A stretch of DNA of 64,000 nucleotides from Paenibacillus sp. JNUCC32 (GTDB lineage Bacteria; Bacillota; Bacilli; Paenibacillales; Paenibacillaceae), in contig NZ_CP062260.1 in the NCBI RefSeq assembly GCF_014863545.1, positions 930,001 to 994,000 on the forward strand, written 5' to 3'. The notes below the pieces were generated by a model, which saw only the letters and a program-made list of their open reading frames with translations, was not told the origin of the DNA and made no database searches. This document shows, one piece after another, positions 16,522 through 25,276 of this stretch. A program made the translations under genes and the position numbers. Each line of letters opens with the position of its first letter. The stretch's first letter is position 1.

Positions 16522-17676
16522 ATGACTTCGTTTCGTGACCGGGTGAGGGGCGTGGTGATATCCACCGCGCTCGGAGACGCAATGGGAGCTCCAATCGAGA
16601 AATTGACGTACGGGGAGATCAAGTCCAAGTACGGACGCGTGGAATCCCTCATGACAAGATGGCATAAGATGGACCTGCCCCCCGACGTCCGGCTTGGCCG
16701 GGTAAGGGGCGATGGCATTGTCACGGACGATACGCTGATGACCATTGCGCTCATGAACGTGTATCTTACCGAGGGCAGGCATCTGGATGCCTATGATATG
16801 GGCAACGAGTTCGTGAAGGAGATTGCGTTCCGCAAGACGTTTGTCCCTGAGCTGAATGAGGAGACGCTGATTATTGACCGATTGTTCTATCCGGAAAAAT
16901 ACATCTTCATGCGTCATGTGCTGGCCAATTGCGATCCGAGAGAAGGCGGCATCGGGAATATGGTGAACTGCGGGGCGGCAATGTACATCGCCCCGATCGG
17001 GATCGTCAATGCGGGCAATCCCAAGGCGGCCTATGATGAAGCCATCCTGTTTGCGATGGGTCATCAGAGCAGCTACGGCCTGGAAGCCGCGGGCGTGCTG
17101 GCCGCTTGCGTGGCGAAGGCCTTTGAGCCAGGGGTGAGTGTGGACGATATTGTCCGCACCGCCATCAGTCTGGCGAAAGACGGCACGAAAGCGGCCATTG
17201 TGGAGATGACGCAAGCCGCGCGCGATCTGCGGCAGGAGCGGGATGACATGGACAAAGTGATCGAGGTATTGCAAGCGATCATGCTTAAATATTCGCCGAT
17301 GGGCGATGACGTGAGCCGCCATATCGACAAGGTCGGCATCCCGAGCAACCATTATACGCCAAGCCGTCTATGGTCGATTGAAGAGCTGCCGATGGCACTG
17401 GCGTTCATCGTGCTCAATGACGGAGAGTACTACCGTTCGATTCTGGACGGGGTTAACTCCGGGCGCGATACGGACTCGATCGGCGTCATGGCCGGGGTGA
17501 TCCTGGGCGCCATGTATGGCAGCGAGGTCATCCGCAAGGAAGATATTAAGCAGCTGAATAAGGTGAATCGTTTGGACCTGTGTGCCATCGCCGACCGGTT
17601 TAGCGGCATTGCCGCGAAGATCATCGAAGAGGATCTTCGCATCAATGAATCTCGGAAGAATATTGTGAGCTCATAG
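16522..17676 (+). CDS. ADP-ribosylglycohydrolase family protein
   Basis: 384 residues of the ARH/DraG fold. The N-terminal block VRGVVISTALGDAMGAPIEK, the metal-binding TDDTLMT (about residues 76-82) and the C-terminal NSGRDTDSIGVMAGVILGAMYG (about 312-333) contain the Asp and Thr residues that hold the two magnesium ions in this family. Known members cleave ADP-ribose from proteins or from small ADP-ribosylated molecules; related metabolic members act on other N- or O-ribosides. No toxin or nitrogenase gene is nearby, and the operon contains an importer and a ribokinase, so hydrolysis of an imported ribosyl compound is the more likely role. RBS AAGGAG lies 8 bases before the start. Confidence 0.9.
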   Translation: MTSFRDRVRGVVISTALGDAMGAPIEKLTYGEIKSKYGRVESLMTRWHKMDLPPDVRLGRVRGDGIVTDDTLMTIALMNVYLTEGRHLDAYDMGNEFVKEIAFRKTFVPELNEETLIIDRLFYPEKYIFMRHVLANCDPREGGIGNMVNCGAAMYIAPIGIVNAGNPKAAYDEAILFAMGHQSSYGLEAAGVLAACVAKAFEPGVSVDDIVRTAISLAKDGTKAAIVEMTQAARDLRQERDDMDKVIEVLQAIMLKYSPMGDDVSRHIDKVGIPSNHYTPSRLWSIEELPMALAFIVLNDGEYYRSILDGVNSGRDTDSIGVMAGVILGAMYGSEVIRKEDIKQLNKVNRLDLCAIADRFSGIAAKIIEEDLRINESRKNIVSS

Positions 17677-17739
17677 TTTTTTGCAAGCTATTGGAACCCA
17701 GCGGATGTAGAGGAATGGTTGATACAGGAGGGAGAGCAA

Positions 17740-19860
17740 ATGATACCTAAACATTATGTAGAGACGGTATATGCGGGATTCATCGGCATGAACATTGGCA
17801 TAAGGCTCGGTGCTCCCATCGAACCGGTAGCTTGGACGTATGAACGCATTCGGGACGTATACGGCGATATCCGGGATTACGTGAAGCCGTACAAAACCTT
17901 TGCCGCGGACGATGACGCAAACGGTCCGGTTTTCTTTATTCGCGCGCTGTATGACGATGCGACGGACCGTGAGCTTTCGCCGGAGGACGTGGGCAAGGCA
18001 TGGCTCAATTACGCTAGGGAAGGGATCGGCATGTTCTGGTGGGGCGGCGAGGATATCAGTACCGAGCACCGCGCCTATGTGAATCTGCGCAAAGGCATCC
18101 CGGCTCCTCGTTCCGGTTCGATCGAGGTCAACGGCACGGAGATGGCGGAGCAGATCGGCGGCCAGATCTTCATCGATTCCTGGGGCCTGCTGTTCCCGGG
18201 GCAAGCGGAGAAAGCAGCGGATTACGCGGAAAAAGCGGCCAGCGTCTCCCATGACGGCAACGGGCTGTATGGCGCCCGCTTCATGGCCGCTTGCATAGCC
18301 AAAGCCTTTAATGCTTCATCCATGGATGAGATTATCGCGGAAGGCCTGCGCATGATTCCGGATGACTCCACCTATGCGCGAGTGGTCCATGCGGTGATGG
18401 ACTTCCACCGGGAGCAGCCTTCCGATTTCCGCGCTTGCCGCCAGTATTTGGAGGACCACTGGGGATACGATAAATATACGGGTGTATGCCACATTATTCC
18501 GAATGCGGGCGTGTGCGTGCTTGCCCTTCTGTATGGCGAGGGAGATTTTGCGCGCACGGTGGAGATCGCGTCGATGTGCGGCTGGGACACCGATTGCAAC
18601 GCAGGCAATGTGGGAACGATCCTCGGCGTTTACGGAGGTCTGGCGGGAATCCCGGATCATTACCGCAAGCCGATCAATGACTTCATCGTGGCTTCCAGCG
18701 TGTCCGGCTATTTGAATCTGGTGGATTTTCCGACATTCGCCAAAGAGCTTGCACTGCTTGGCTATCGCCTTAACGGAGAGAAAGCACCTGAAGAGCTGGT
18801 TCGTCGGGTGAAGCAGGGCGAGGTGTATTTCGATTTCGACCTGCCGGGATCTACGCATGGCTTCCGGACGAGCCATTCCTTCAAAACCCCGGTCGTTCGC
18901 CATTCGACGAAACAGGTTTATGACAGCAGAGGATCGCTGGAAGTGGTTTTTGACAGACTGGTTGAAGGCGACAGCAGCAAAATCTATTTCAAACCGTTCT
19001 ACCGGCGCGCCGAGTTCAACGATGAGAAGTATAAGCCGACCTTTGCGCCGCTGGCCTATAGCGGACAAACCGTATCCGCCCGCATTTATGTGGATCAGTG
19101 GGAAGGCGAACCGGTTACCTTGACTCCGTATGTGCGCAATACCTATACGCAGGAGGACGTGCGTTTGGCTGCGTTGACTCCCATGTGCGGAGAGTGGAAC
19201 GCGGTGCAATTCGTCATCCCGGATACGGATGGTGCCATGATCGATGAGATCGGCTGGATACTCGAGAGCCCGTCGCCGCTCTTGAACCGTGCTATCGGAA
19301 GTTTGTTCATCGGGCAATTCCGCATCACGGGGGCTTCAGACTATACGATCGATTTTGCCAAGCAGGCCAAAGAGTTCGCTTCCGTCACCCCATTCTCGCA
19401 TCATCGAGGGAAATGGGAGCTGCGTGACGGTGCCCTGCATTGTTCCTCAGAAGGGGATACCTCCTCCTTTTCCGGCAATTATTATGCCGGAGATATGGAG
19501 ATTGAGGCGACCATCAAACCGATATCCGGTACCAGCCATTGTGTTATTGCAAGGGCGCAAGGCGTCATGCGTCATTATCTGGCCGGCTTCGACGGCCCGA
19601 ACTCCGTATCGTTTATCAAACAGGATTTCGGGATCAAGCGTTTGATTACGGCAAAATACGATTGGGCATTGGGTAAAGAATACCGCCTGAAGCTGGTGTC
19701 CGAGAAGGACAGGTTCATCTTGTATATTAATGGAGAGAATGTGCTGGAATGCAAGGAAACCGCCTATGCTCACGGCATGTTCGGTTTTGGTTGTCTGGAG
19801 GATGGCGAGAACGCGATCAAGGAAGTTCGCGTCCGTACATTCGAGCCGAAGCCGGTTTAA
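17740..19860 (+). CDS. ADP-ribosylglycohydrolase domain fused to C-terminal beta-sandwich domains
   Basis: 706 residues from ATG 17740, preceded by AGGAGGGAGAG. Residues 1 to about 350 form an ARH domain: YAGFIGMNIGIRLGAPIEP, TFAADDDANGP (metal-binding Asp cluster) and SMCGWDTDCNAGNVGTILG (second metal cluster) are all intact, so it should be catalytic. Residues about 390-570 look beta-rich and contain a region like a carbohydrate-associated module; the last 130 residues (GKWELRDGALHCSS, GDMEIEATIKP, LYINGENVLECKETAYAHG) resemble a concanavalin/LamG-like jelly roll of the kind found in DUF1080-type proteins. No signal peptide, so it is cytoplasmic. The sandwich domains may bind a sugar part of the substrate. 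This architecture is not one I recall as described. Confidence 0.85.
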   Translation: MIPKHYVETVYAGFIGMNIGIRLGAPIEPVAWTYERIRDVYGDIRDYVKPYKTFAADDDANGPVFFIRALYDDATDRELSPEDVGKAWLNYAREGIGMFWWGGEDISTEHRAYVNLRKGIPAPRSGSIEVNGTEMAEQIGGQIFIDSWGLLFPGQAEKAADYAEKAASVSHDGNGLYGARFMAACIAKAFNASSMDEIIAEGLRMIPDDSTYARVVHAVMDFHREQPSDFRACRQYLEDHWGYDKYTGVCHIIPNAGVCVLALLYGEGDFARTVEIASMCGWDTDCNAGNVGTILGVYGGLAGIPDHYRKPINDFIVASSVSGYLNLVDFPTFAKELALLGYRLNGEKAPEELVRRVKQGEVYFDFDLPGSTHGFRTSHSFKTPVVRHSTKQVYDSRGSLEVVFDRLVEGDSSKIYFKPFYRRAEFNDEKYKPTFAPLAYSGQTVSARIYVDQWEGEPVTLTPYVRNTYTQEDVRLAALTPMCGEWNAVQFVIPDTDGAMIDEIGWILESPSPLLNRAIGSLFIGQFRITGASDYTIDFAKQAKEFASVTPFSHHRGKWELRDGALHCSSEGDTSSFSGNYYAGDMEIEATIKPISGTSHCVIARAQGVMRHYLAGFDGPNSVSFIKQDFGIKRLITAKYDWALGKEYRLKLVSEKDRFILYINGENVLECKETAYAHGMFGFGCLEDGENAIKEVRVRTFEPKPV

Positions 19861-19880
19861 CAGAAGGGAGCGGGTTAACT

Positions 19881-20792
19881 TTGCGCAAGCTGGTTGTCAT
19901 TGGAAGCATCAATATGGATGTTGTGAGTAATGTAGCGCAGTTTCCCCAGCCGGGGGAAACGATTCACAGCAGGGACGCACAGTTTTTTCCCGGAGGCAAA
20001 GGGGCGAATCAGGCTGTGGCCGCAGCCTTGGCAGGTGCCGATTGCAGCATGGTCGGCGCCGTGGGCCTGGATCCTTTTGGAAGCACTTTGGTTGCTTCCT
20101 TGGAGGAGCGCGGCGTTGGCGTCTCGTCCGTTCTCACCAAGGCAGGCACATCCGGAATCGCGATCATCACGGTCAACGAAGAAGGCGAGAACTATATCGT
20201 GCTCTCGGAAGGAGCCAATGGGCGGCTGACCGAAGAGGATGTTGCCGCCGAAGTGAACTGGGACGGCGTATATGCGGTGCTGCTGCAGAATGAAATTCCG
20301 TGGCAGACGACACAGCATGTCATCCGATCGGCCAGCAAGGCAGGCGTTCGCGTCTGGCTGAATCCGGCCCCCGCGCGAACGATTCCGCACGAGGTGTTTC
20401 CGCTGCTGGATACATTGATTGTAAACGAAACGGAAGCAAGCGTGGTTAGCGGGCTGAGGGTGGAGGACGCAGCTTCGGCCGAGGCAGCTTCAGCATCGAT
20501 CATCGGAAGAGGCACCTCCAACGTGATCATCACCCTTGGCGAGTTAGGGTGCTTCTATGGGAATGCGCGCGGAGAGCGTTTTAACGTTCCGGCTTTCCGC
20601 GTCAAACCCGTGGATACCACGGCGGCAGGGGATACCTTCATCGGTGCTTATGCGGCAGCTTGCACGGAGGGGCTGGATACGGAAGCAGCGCTGCGGTTTG
20701 CGACCGCAGCTGCTGCATTGACGGTGACCCGTCCGGGTGCTCAATCCTCCATACCGGCTAAGGAAGAGATTGTGGCGTTTATGAATACATGA
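19881..20792 (+). CDS. rbsK: Ribokinase (PfkB family)
   Basis: 303 residues from TTG 19881, AGGGAGCGG 7 bases upstream. PfkB signature 1 is seen in FFPGGKGANQAVAAALAG (about residues 35-52) and signature 2 in DTTAAGDTFIGAYAAA (about 247-262) with catalytic Asp in AAGDTF. N-terminal VVIGSINMDVV and LNPAPAR, IVNETEA match ribokinase rather than fructokinase. It would phosphorylate ribose (or a close pentose) to ribose 5-phosphate for the pentose phosphate pathway, the natural last step if the two ARH-family enzymes release ribose. It closes the operon and is followed by a strong terminator. Confidence 0.88.
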   Translation: MRKLVVIGSINMDVVSNVAQFPQPGETIHSRDAQFFPGGKGANQAVAAALAGADCSMVGAVGLDPFGSTLVASLEERGVGVSSVLTKAGTSGIAIITVNEEGENYIVLSEGANGRLTEEDVAAEVNWDGVYAVLLQNEIPWQTTQHVIRSASKAGVRVWLNPAPARTIPHEVFPLLDTLIVNETEASVVSGLRVEDAASAEAASASIIGRGTSNVIITLGELGCFYGNARGERFNVPAFRVKPVDTTAAGDTFIGAYAAACTEGLDTEAALRFATAAAALTVTRPGAQSSIPAKEEIVAFMNT

Positions 20793-20804
20793 ATCATGCT
20801 GCTA

Positions 20805-20837
20805 AAGAGAGGGCGTTTACGGATGCCTTCTCTTTTT
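20805..20837 (+). terminator. Terminator of the ARH-ribokinase operon
   Basis: AAAGAGAGGGC pairs with GCCTTCTCTTT over 11 bp (one wobble), loop of 10, running into TTTTT. It marks the operon's end. Confidence 0.85.
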
Positions 20838-20942
20838 GTTGTATAATGCAAGATTCCATGGGAGCTGCCGACATGTTATGCCGAACCCTTTCATATATGT
20901 AAGAGTGACGATAATGAATCTATGGAATGGGGGATCTGGCAA

Positions 20943-21128
20943 ATGGCAAAACAAAAAAGAGGCAAATCCTTATGGCACTTACCGACTCGCGCGCGCGGCA
21001 CATGCCCGGTGTGCAAGAGTACCCGGACCAAACTGTTGTATCCTCGGACCAAATCGGACGGAACTGCCCTGAAAGTGTGCAAGCGCTGCGACGGGGCATC
21101 GCAGGAGCGGGTGGATGCGGCTGTGTAA
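20943..21128 (+). CDS. Small zinc-ribbon protein
   Basis: 61 residues starting MAKQKRGKSLWHLPTRARG after GGGGGAT. Two CxxC pairs, CPVC (near residue 21) and CKRC (near residue 47), spaced by about 22 residues form a zinc ribbon; the N-terminus is strongly basic, suggesting RNA or ribosome binding. I do not recognise a named family. It is a stand-alone gene ended by the hairpin at 21200-21239. Confidence 0.7.
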   Translation: MAKQKRGKSLWHLPTRARGTCPVCKSTRTKLLYPRTKSDGTALKVCKRCDGASQERVDAAV

Positions 21129-21199
21129 GCAGCTTCCCGATACCAAGGAAGGACTAGAAGTCAGGGATTATTTGGAATATAATAGTTTTATCTAAGCGT

Positions 21200-21239
21200 G
21201 CATAGGCCGGTTTCCTCGTGAAGCGGTCTATGCTTTTTT
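21200..21239 (+). terminator. Terminator of the zinc-ribbon gene
   Basis: GCATAGGCCGG and the later GCGGTCTATGC form a long stem, followed by six T (21234-21239). It lies across any start of the next frame upstream of 21240, so the nucleotidyltransferase must start later. Confidence 0.8.
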
Positions 21240-21367
21240 ACACGGATCAAGGTTCTCTGGGGCATACTCGCGCATATTCGGCGGGGTTCGTAAACGTGAG
21301 GGACCTGGAGACGACGCGATTACAAGCAAGCTGGGATTCATATCAACCATTCATGGGCGGTGAAGGC

Positions 21368-21916
21368 ATGTTAGAGGAACGGTTAAAGGAATACATAAGG
21401 CAGCACAAGCCATTGATGGCGGATTTGGGCATCGTTCGGGATTTAGCCCTGCCGCAATGTTATATTGCCGCGGGTTACATTCGAAATTATGTATGGGACA
21501 TCCTGCATGGATTAGACGGGACGGACCGGCATACCGATATCGATGTCGTTTACTTCGATCCGGATGATGTGTCCGAAGAACGGGATGCTGCCCTGGAGTT
21601 GCACTTAAGGACCTCGACGGCGAACCCGAAATGGTCGGTCAAGAATCAGGCCAGAATGCATGCCAAGAATGGAGACGAGCCCTATCATTCAACCCATGCA
21701 GCGCTAACCCATTGGCCGGAGACGGCCACCGCGGTCGGGGCCAGACTGAACGTCGCAGGGGAGCTTGAGCTTTGCTGTCCTTACGGATTGGATGATTTAT
21801 TCGCGCTTCGGGTTCGAAGAAGTCCTAACTTTGATAAACGGGGCTATTACTTGGAACGGGTACGCAAGAAACAATGGAAGGATCAGTGGCCGCGTTTAGC
21901 GATCATCGAGGATTAG
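21368..21916 (+). CDS. Nucleotidyltransferase-fold protein (DUF925)
   Basis: 182 residues from ATG 21368 (GGTGAAGG upstream); the same frame extends upstream into a terminator hairpin and is not conserved-looking, so the shorter start is preferred. Blocks ALPQCYIAAGYIRNYVWD, RHTDIDVVYFDPDD and CPYGLDDLFALRVRRSPNFDKRGYYLERV match the DUF925 group of nucleotidyltransferase-like proteins; the TDIDVVYFD Asp residues are the metal-binding site. Substrate unknown. Stand-alone gene. Confidence 0.8.
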   Translation: MLEERLKEYIRQHKPLMADLGIVRDLALPQCYIAAGYIRNYVWDILHGLDGTDRHTDIDVVYFDPDDVSEERDAALELHLRTSTANPKWSVKNQARMHAKNGDEPYHSTHAALTHWPETATAVGARLNVAGELELCCPYGLDDLFALRVRRSPNFDKRGYYLERVRKKQWKDQWPRLAIIED

Positions 21917-22021
21917 ATTAGAGTTTGCCGAGTAAGAGATACGATCGGCAAGGATTTAGGCATTCTTATGTGGAATTTGTTAGAAAGCGGCTGATAACGG
22001 CAGAAACAAGGGGTTATAACA

Positions 22022-22738
22022 TTGAACATATTCGACCGAGCGCGTGAAAAGGAAAAGTCGTATCACGAGAAATTGTATGAAGAAGCCGTATTGTTTGAAC
22101 CTGGGAGCTGGTTAGCCAAGCCCGTTCAGACCGTTCTGGATTATTTGGACTTATTGCCGTTTCCGGATCTGCGGGTACTGGATCTGGGATGTGGCGTCGG
22201 GCGTAACAGTATCCCGGTTGCGCAGCGGATCCAATCGGGGAACGGGCAGGTCATCTGCGTGGATTTGCTGCCATCGGCTATCGACAAGCTGGTGCAGTAT
22301 GCCGCGTTGTACGGCGTAAGCTCAAGCATCGAGGCACTTGCAGCAGACGTAGAGCATTACGAAATTGCCGAGGCGACTTATCACTACATTATTACCTGTT
22401 CATGCCTGGAGCATTTGAGCTCGGAAGAAGCCTTCGTATGTAAGGTCAAACAAATGCAGGCTGGAACCGTGGACCAGGGCATTCACTGCATCATGATGAG
22501 TACGGAAGTGAAGGAAATCGATCGGAAGACTGGTTTGGAGGAAAAGGGGTTAATCGAGTTGAATCTGTCGACCGAAAGGGCCTTTTCCATCCTTGATGAG
22601 CTGTATTCGGAATGGGAAATCTTAACGAGGCGGCAGGTGCAGCAGGATATTCAAGAAGTGAAGGAGGGGAGAGACGTTCTTTTCCGAAGTCAATGGATGA
22701 CCTTCACTGCGAGAAAGGGAGGGGATGGACCATGGTGA
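22022..22738 (+). CDS. Class I SAM-dependent methyltransferase
   Basis: 238 residues from TTG 22022, AAGGGG 8 bases upstream. The SAM-binding glycine loop is LRVLDLGCGVGRNSIPVAQ (near residue 60) and the acidic residue ending strand 2 is in VICVDLLPSAID; CSCLEHLSSEEA follows at the active-site edge. The methyl acceptor is unknown. Its last 7 bp overlap the NUDIX gene, which in turn overlaps the phosphatase gene by 4 bp, so the three form one translationally coupled unit. Confidence 0.85.
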   Translation: MNIFDRAREKEKSYHEKLYEEAVLFEPGSWLAKPVQTVLDYLDLLPFPDLRVLDLGCGVGRNSIPVAQRIQSGNGQVICVDLLPSAIDKLVQYAALYGVSSSIEALAADVEHYEIAEATYHYIITCSCLEHLSSEEAFVCKVKQMQAGTVDQGIHCIMMSTEVKEIDRKTGLEEKGLIELNLSTERAFSILDELYSEWEILTRRQVQQDIQEVKEGRDVLFRSQWMTFTARKGGDGPW

Positions 22739-23190
22739 AACATACGCATCTCGGCGTTTATGGAATACTGGTTCAGCATGATCATATCCTGTTGATCCAG
22801 AAAGCGAGAGGGCCGCATAAGGGGAAGTGGGATTTACCGGGCGGCTCGATCGAGTTCGGCGAAGAGCCGGAGCATACCCTTCAGCGCGAATTTATGGAGG
22901 AGACCGGACTTGGTTCAATTAAGGGAAGCATTCGGACGGCCGTCTCTTATACGATCGTGTATCAGTATGAAGCGAATCAGATGGAAGAGCTGCATCATAT
23001 CGGCATTATTTATGATGTCGAGCTGCTGGATGATCAAGCTAGAATCCAAACGGACGGTGACGGTCAAGACTCCTTGGGAGCCAAATGGATTCCGATTGAC
23101 ACACTGGGATTGCTGCCGTTAACGCCGTTTGTCGAGATGATGATGGAGCCCGAATTAGAGACGAATCCAGAAGCGGGGATCGAAGAATGA
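22732..23190 (+). CDS. NUDIX hydrolase
   Basis: 152 residues starting at ATG 22732 inside the end of the methyltransferase gene. The NUDIX box is complete: GGSIEFGEEPEHTLQREFMEETG, with the REFMEE glutamates that bind magnesium (about residues 38-60). It hydrolyses a nucleoside diphosphate linked to another moiety, for example an oxidised nucleotide or a nucleotide sugar; the exact substrate is not evident. Confidence 0.9.
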   Translation: MVKHTHLGVYGILVQHDHILLIQKARGPHKGKWDLPGGSIEFGEEPEHTLQREFMEETGLGSIKGSIRTAVSYTIVYQYEANQMEELHHIGIIYDVELLDDQARIQTDGDGQDSLGAKWIPIDTLGLLPLTPFVEMMMEPELETNPEAGIEE

Positions 23191-23759
23191 CGATTATATA
23201 TTTTGTGAGACATGCGGAATCCCCATTTATCGAGGGGAAGGAACGGTCTCGTGAATTGTCGGCGCAGGGATCTCATGCTGCGGAGCGAGTGAAGGAGATG
23301 CTGCTGGATGAAGGGATTGACGCGATCCTGTCGAGCCCTTATCAGCGAGCGAAGGACACGGTCCAACCATTGGCGGACGCTTTAGGATTACCGATTGCGG
23401 AGCAGGAGGACTTAAGAGAACGGATGGCCGGCGATTTGCAGGGACATTCCTTCCTTGATGCCAAAAAGAAACTGTTCCAGGATTCGGCCTTCTCCTTCCC
23501 CGGAGGAGAATCCGGTAAAGCCGCGCAAAGCCGTGCGATCCGGGCCTTCGAGATAATTTTGAATGCATATGGAGGCAAGCGGGTAGCGATCGGGACGCAC
23601 GGCGATATCATGACACTCATGCTCCAGCATTATGATGAGCGCTTCGATTATCATTTTTGGCTGGGAACCACATTGCCTGATATTTACCGCGCCGAATTTG
23701 AGGAAGGGCGGCTTGTGAACCTCGCGCGGTTATGGAGCGAGCATCAAGAGGAAGGATGA
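23187..23759 (+). CDS. Histidine phosphatase family protein
   Basis: 190 residues. The catalytic RHG-type motif is VRHAES with His9 as the phospho-acceptor; SSPYQRAKDTVQPLAD and the late GTHGDIM supply the second histidine and arginines of the phosphoglycerate-mutase-like fold. Likely a phosphatase on a small phosphorylated metabolite. Overlaps the NUDIX gene by 4 bp (ATGA) and ends at a bidirectional terminator. Confidence 0.88.
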   Translation: MTIIYFVRHAESPFIEGKERSRELSAQGSHAAERVKEMLLDEGIDAILSSPYQRAKDTVQPLADALGLPIAEQEDLRERMAGDLQGHSFLDAKKKLFQDSAFSFPGGESGKAAQSRAIRAFEIILNAYGGKRVAIGTHGDIMTLMLQHYDERFDYHFWLGTTLPDIYRAEFEEGRLVNLARLWSEHQEEG

Positions 23760-23762
23760 TAA

Positions 23763-23796
23763 AAAGGCCAAGAATCTCGATAGATTCTTGGCCTTT
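23763..23796. terminator. Bidirectional terminator between phosphatase and chemoreceptor genes
   Basis: A 14-to-15-bp perfect stem, AAAGGCCAAGAATCT with AGATTCTTGGCCTTT, loop CGAT, with T runs reading out on both strands. Confidence 0.9.
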
Positions 23797-23842
23797 AAGT
23801 TTAGTTACTATAAATGCGAGCTTATGTAGACTGCTTCGCTGC

Positions 23843-25093
23843 TTAAAATTTGAAAATATTGATGGTTTTCTGCAGTCGGAAAACGGCGTTATTCATCGCT
23901 TCTGCTTCTTCAGCCATCTTCTGGATCGACGAGATGCCTTCGTTCATGGAGGCCGACACTTGCTCCGTTCCGGCAGCGGATTGCTGCGTGATCGCGGATA
24001 TATTCTGAATCGCGGAAGAAATGCTCTGCGCGCTATCCAGCATGGACTGGCTTTCCTTGGAGAAAGCGGCGATCTGTTCCGAAATATACTGCACGCTGTT
24101 TACGATCTCCATAAACACAAGCTCTGCTTCGCGGATCATCTCGGTCTGCTGCCTGACGACCTCCTCATTGATTTTGATGTTTTGGGACGCGTGTTTGATG
24201 TCCGATTCGATGCTCCGAACGAGATTGAATACTTCCCGGGTTGAAGACGTAGATTCTTCGGCCAGTTTACGCACCTCCTGGGCGACAACGGCAAAGCCTG
24301 CGCCATGCTCGCCAGCTCTGGCCGCTTCGATGGATGCGTTCAGGGACAACAGGTTGGTCTGATCGGCAAGCTCGGAGATCGTCTCCGTAATCTTCGTGAT
24401 TCCCCTGGCGCTTTGGGCCAACGCATCGATGGATTCCGAAACCTTGGCTGTCGCTTCAATGTTTCGCTGCATCCCTGCTGACTGTTTGGCTACCGAATCC
24501 CTTCCTTGTTCAACCAGTCCCAGCGTTTCGATCGAGCGGGTATTCATTTCCTGAGTCGAATGCGTATAATTGCTGACCTTCTCTTCGATCTCACGGATGG
24601 AATGCGTCATTTCGGATACGTCTTCCGAAATTTCGTTGGCGCCGACGGCCAGCTCGTTGGAGGAAAGGGAGACTTGATTCATCACTTGAATAAGCTCCTG
24701 GTTTTTAATCGAGATGCTTGAGCTTGACGTCATCACCTGACGGGTGATATCCGAGGTTTCCTGCAATATTTTGCGAAGCTTGTCCACCATGCTGTTGAAG
24801 GTTCTGCTCAGATCGTTCATGCCTCCCACCTCCTCCACCTGGAAGGTGAAGTCGCCTTTGGCGATTTTGGCGGAAACGCTGGAGATTTCCGCGAAGGAGT
24901 TCGTAAGCGTTTTCTCAATGAGGCGAGAAAGAGGAAAAGTAAGCCCGGTTAGTACCACGACGATGACCACGCCAATGATTGCTTTACCCATCAGAATAAA
25001 CGCAAGCAGCATGGGTACCGCAAACAAAGCGGCAATGAGATAACAGGCTGCGGTGATTTTTTGAGACATAGGGAGTCTGTTGAACCATGCCAT
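23843..25093 (-). CDS. Methyl-accepting chemotaxis protein lacking a large sensor domain
   Basis: 416 residues. Two closely spaced membrane segments occupy about residues 12-57 with almost no external loop, followed by a HAMP domain ([25 protein letters not shown]) and a long coiled-coil signalling domain with the hairpin tip [37 protein letters not shown] in pieces. It should signal through CheA/CheW. With no periplasmic or PAS domain it may sense membrane state or a cytoplasmic cue. RBS GGAGG; an extended -10 (TGCTATAAT on the minus strand, 25144-25136) lies upstream rather than an obvious sigma D site. Confidence 0.92.
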   Translation of the reverse strand: MAWFNRLPMSQKITAACYLIAALFAVPMLLAFILMGKAIIGVVIVVVLTGLTFPLSRLIEKTLTNSFAEISSVSAKIAKGDFTFQVEEVGGMNDLSRTFNSMVDKLRKILQETSDITRQVMTSSSSISIKNQELIQVMNQVSLSSNELAVGANEISEDVSEMTHSIREIEEKVSNYTHSTQEMNTRSIETLGLVEQGRDSVAKQSAGMQRNIEATAKVSESIDALAQSARGITKITETISELADQTNLLSLNASIEAARAGEHGAGFAVVAQEVRKLAEESTSSTREVFNLVRSIESDIKHASQNIKINEEVVRQQTEMIREAELVFMEIVNSVQYISEQIAAFSKESQSMLDSAQSISSAIQNISAITQQSAAGTEQVSASMNEGISSIQKMAEEAEAMNNAVFRLQKTINIFKF

Positions 25094-25135
25094 AAGAATG
25101 AGTCCTCCTCAACAACATAGGATATATTTACCATG

Positions 25136-25144
25136 ATTATAGCA
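25136..25144 (-). promoter_or_regulatory. Extended -10 promoter of the chemoreceptor gene
   Basis: On the minus strand TGCTATAAT provides an extended -10 element; the -35 is poor. It lies 43 bp upstream of the start codon. Confidence 0.5.
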
Positions 25145-25276
25145 TCGACGGGCTAAACTAGATATAACGAATTGACAAAAAGTGTTGAATTAGGTCGAAA
25201 GAACTGAATGTGATGGGAGTGAGGGGAAGCATAGCCATATGCAGATCCCCTCTTGATGCATAGAGATGAAGCCGGA

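Noticed and set aside
16522..19860. ADP-ribosylglycohydrolase genes as immunity to an ADP-ribosylating toxin
   Set aside because: No toxin, secretion or other polymorphic-toxin gene is nearby; the flanking genes are a sugar importer and ribokinase, so metabolism is the better reading.
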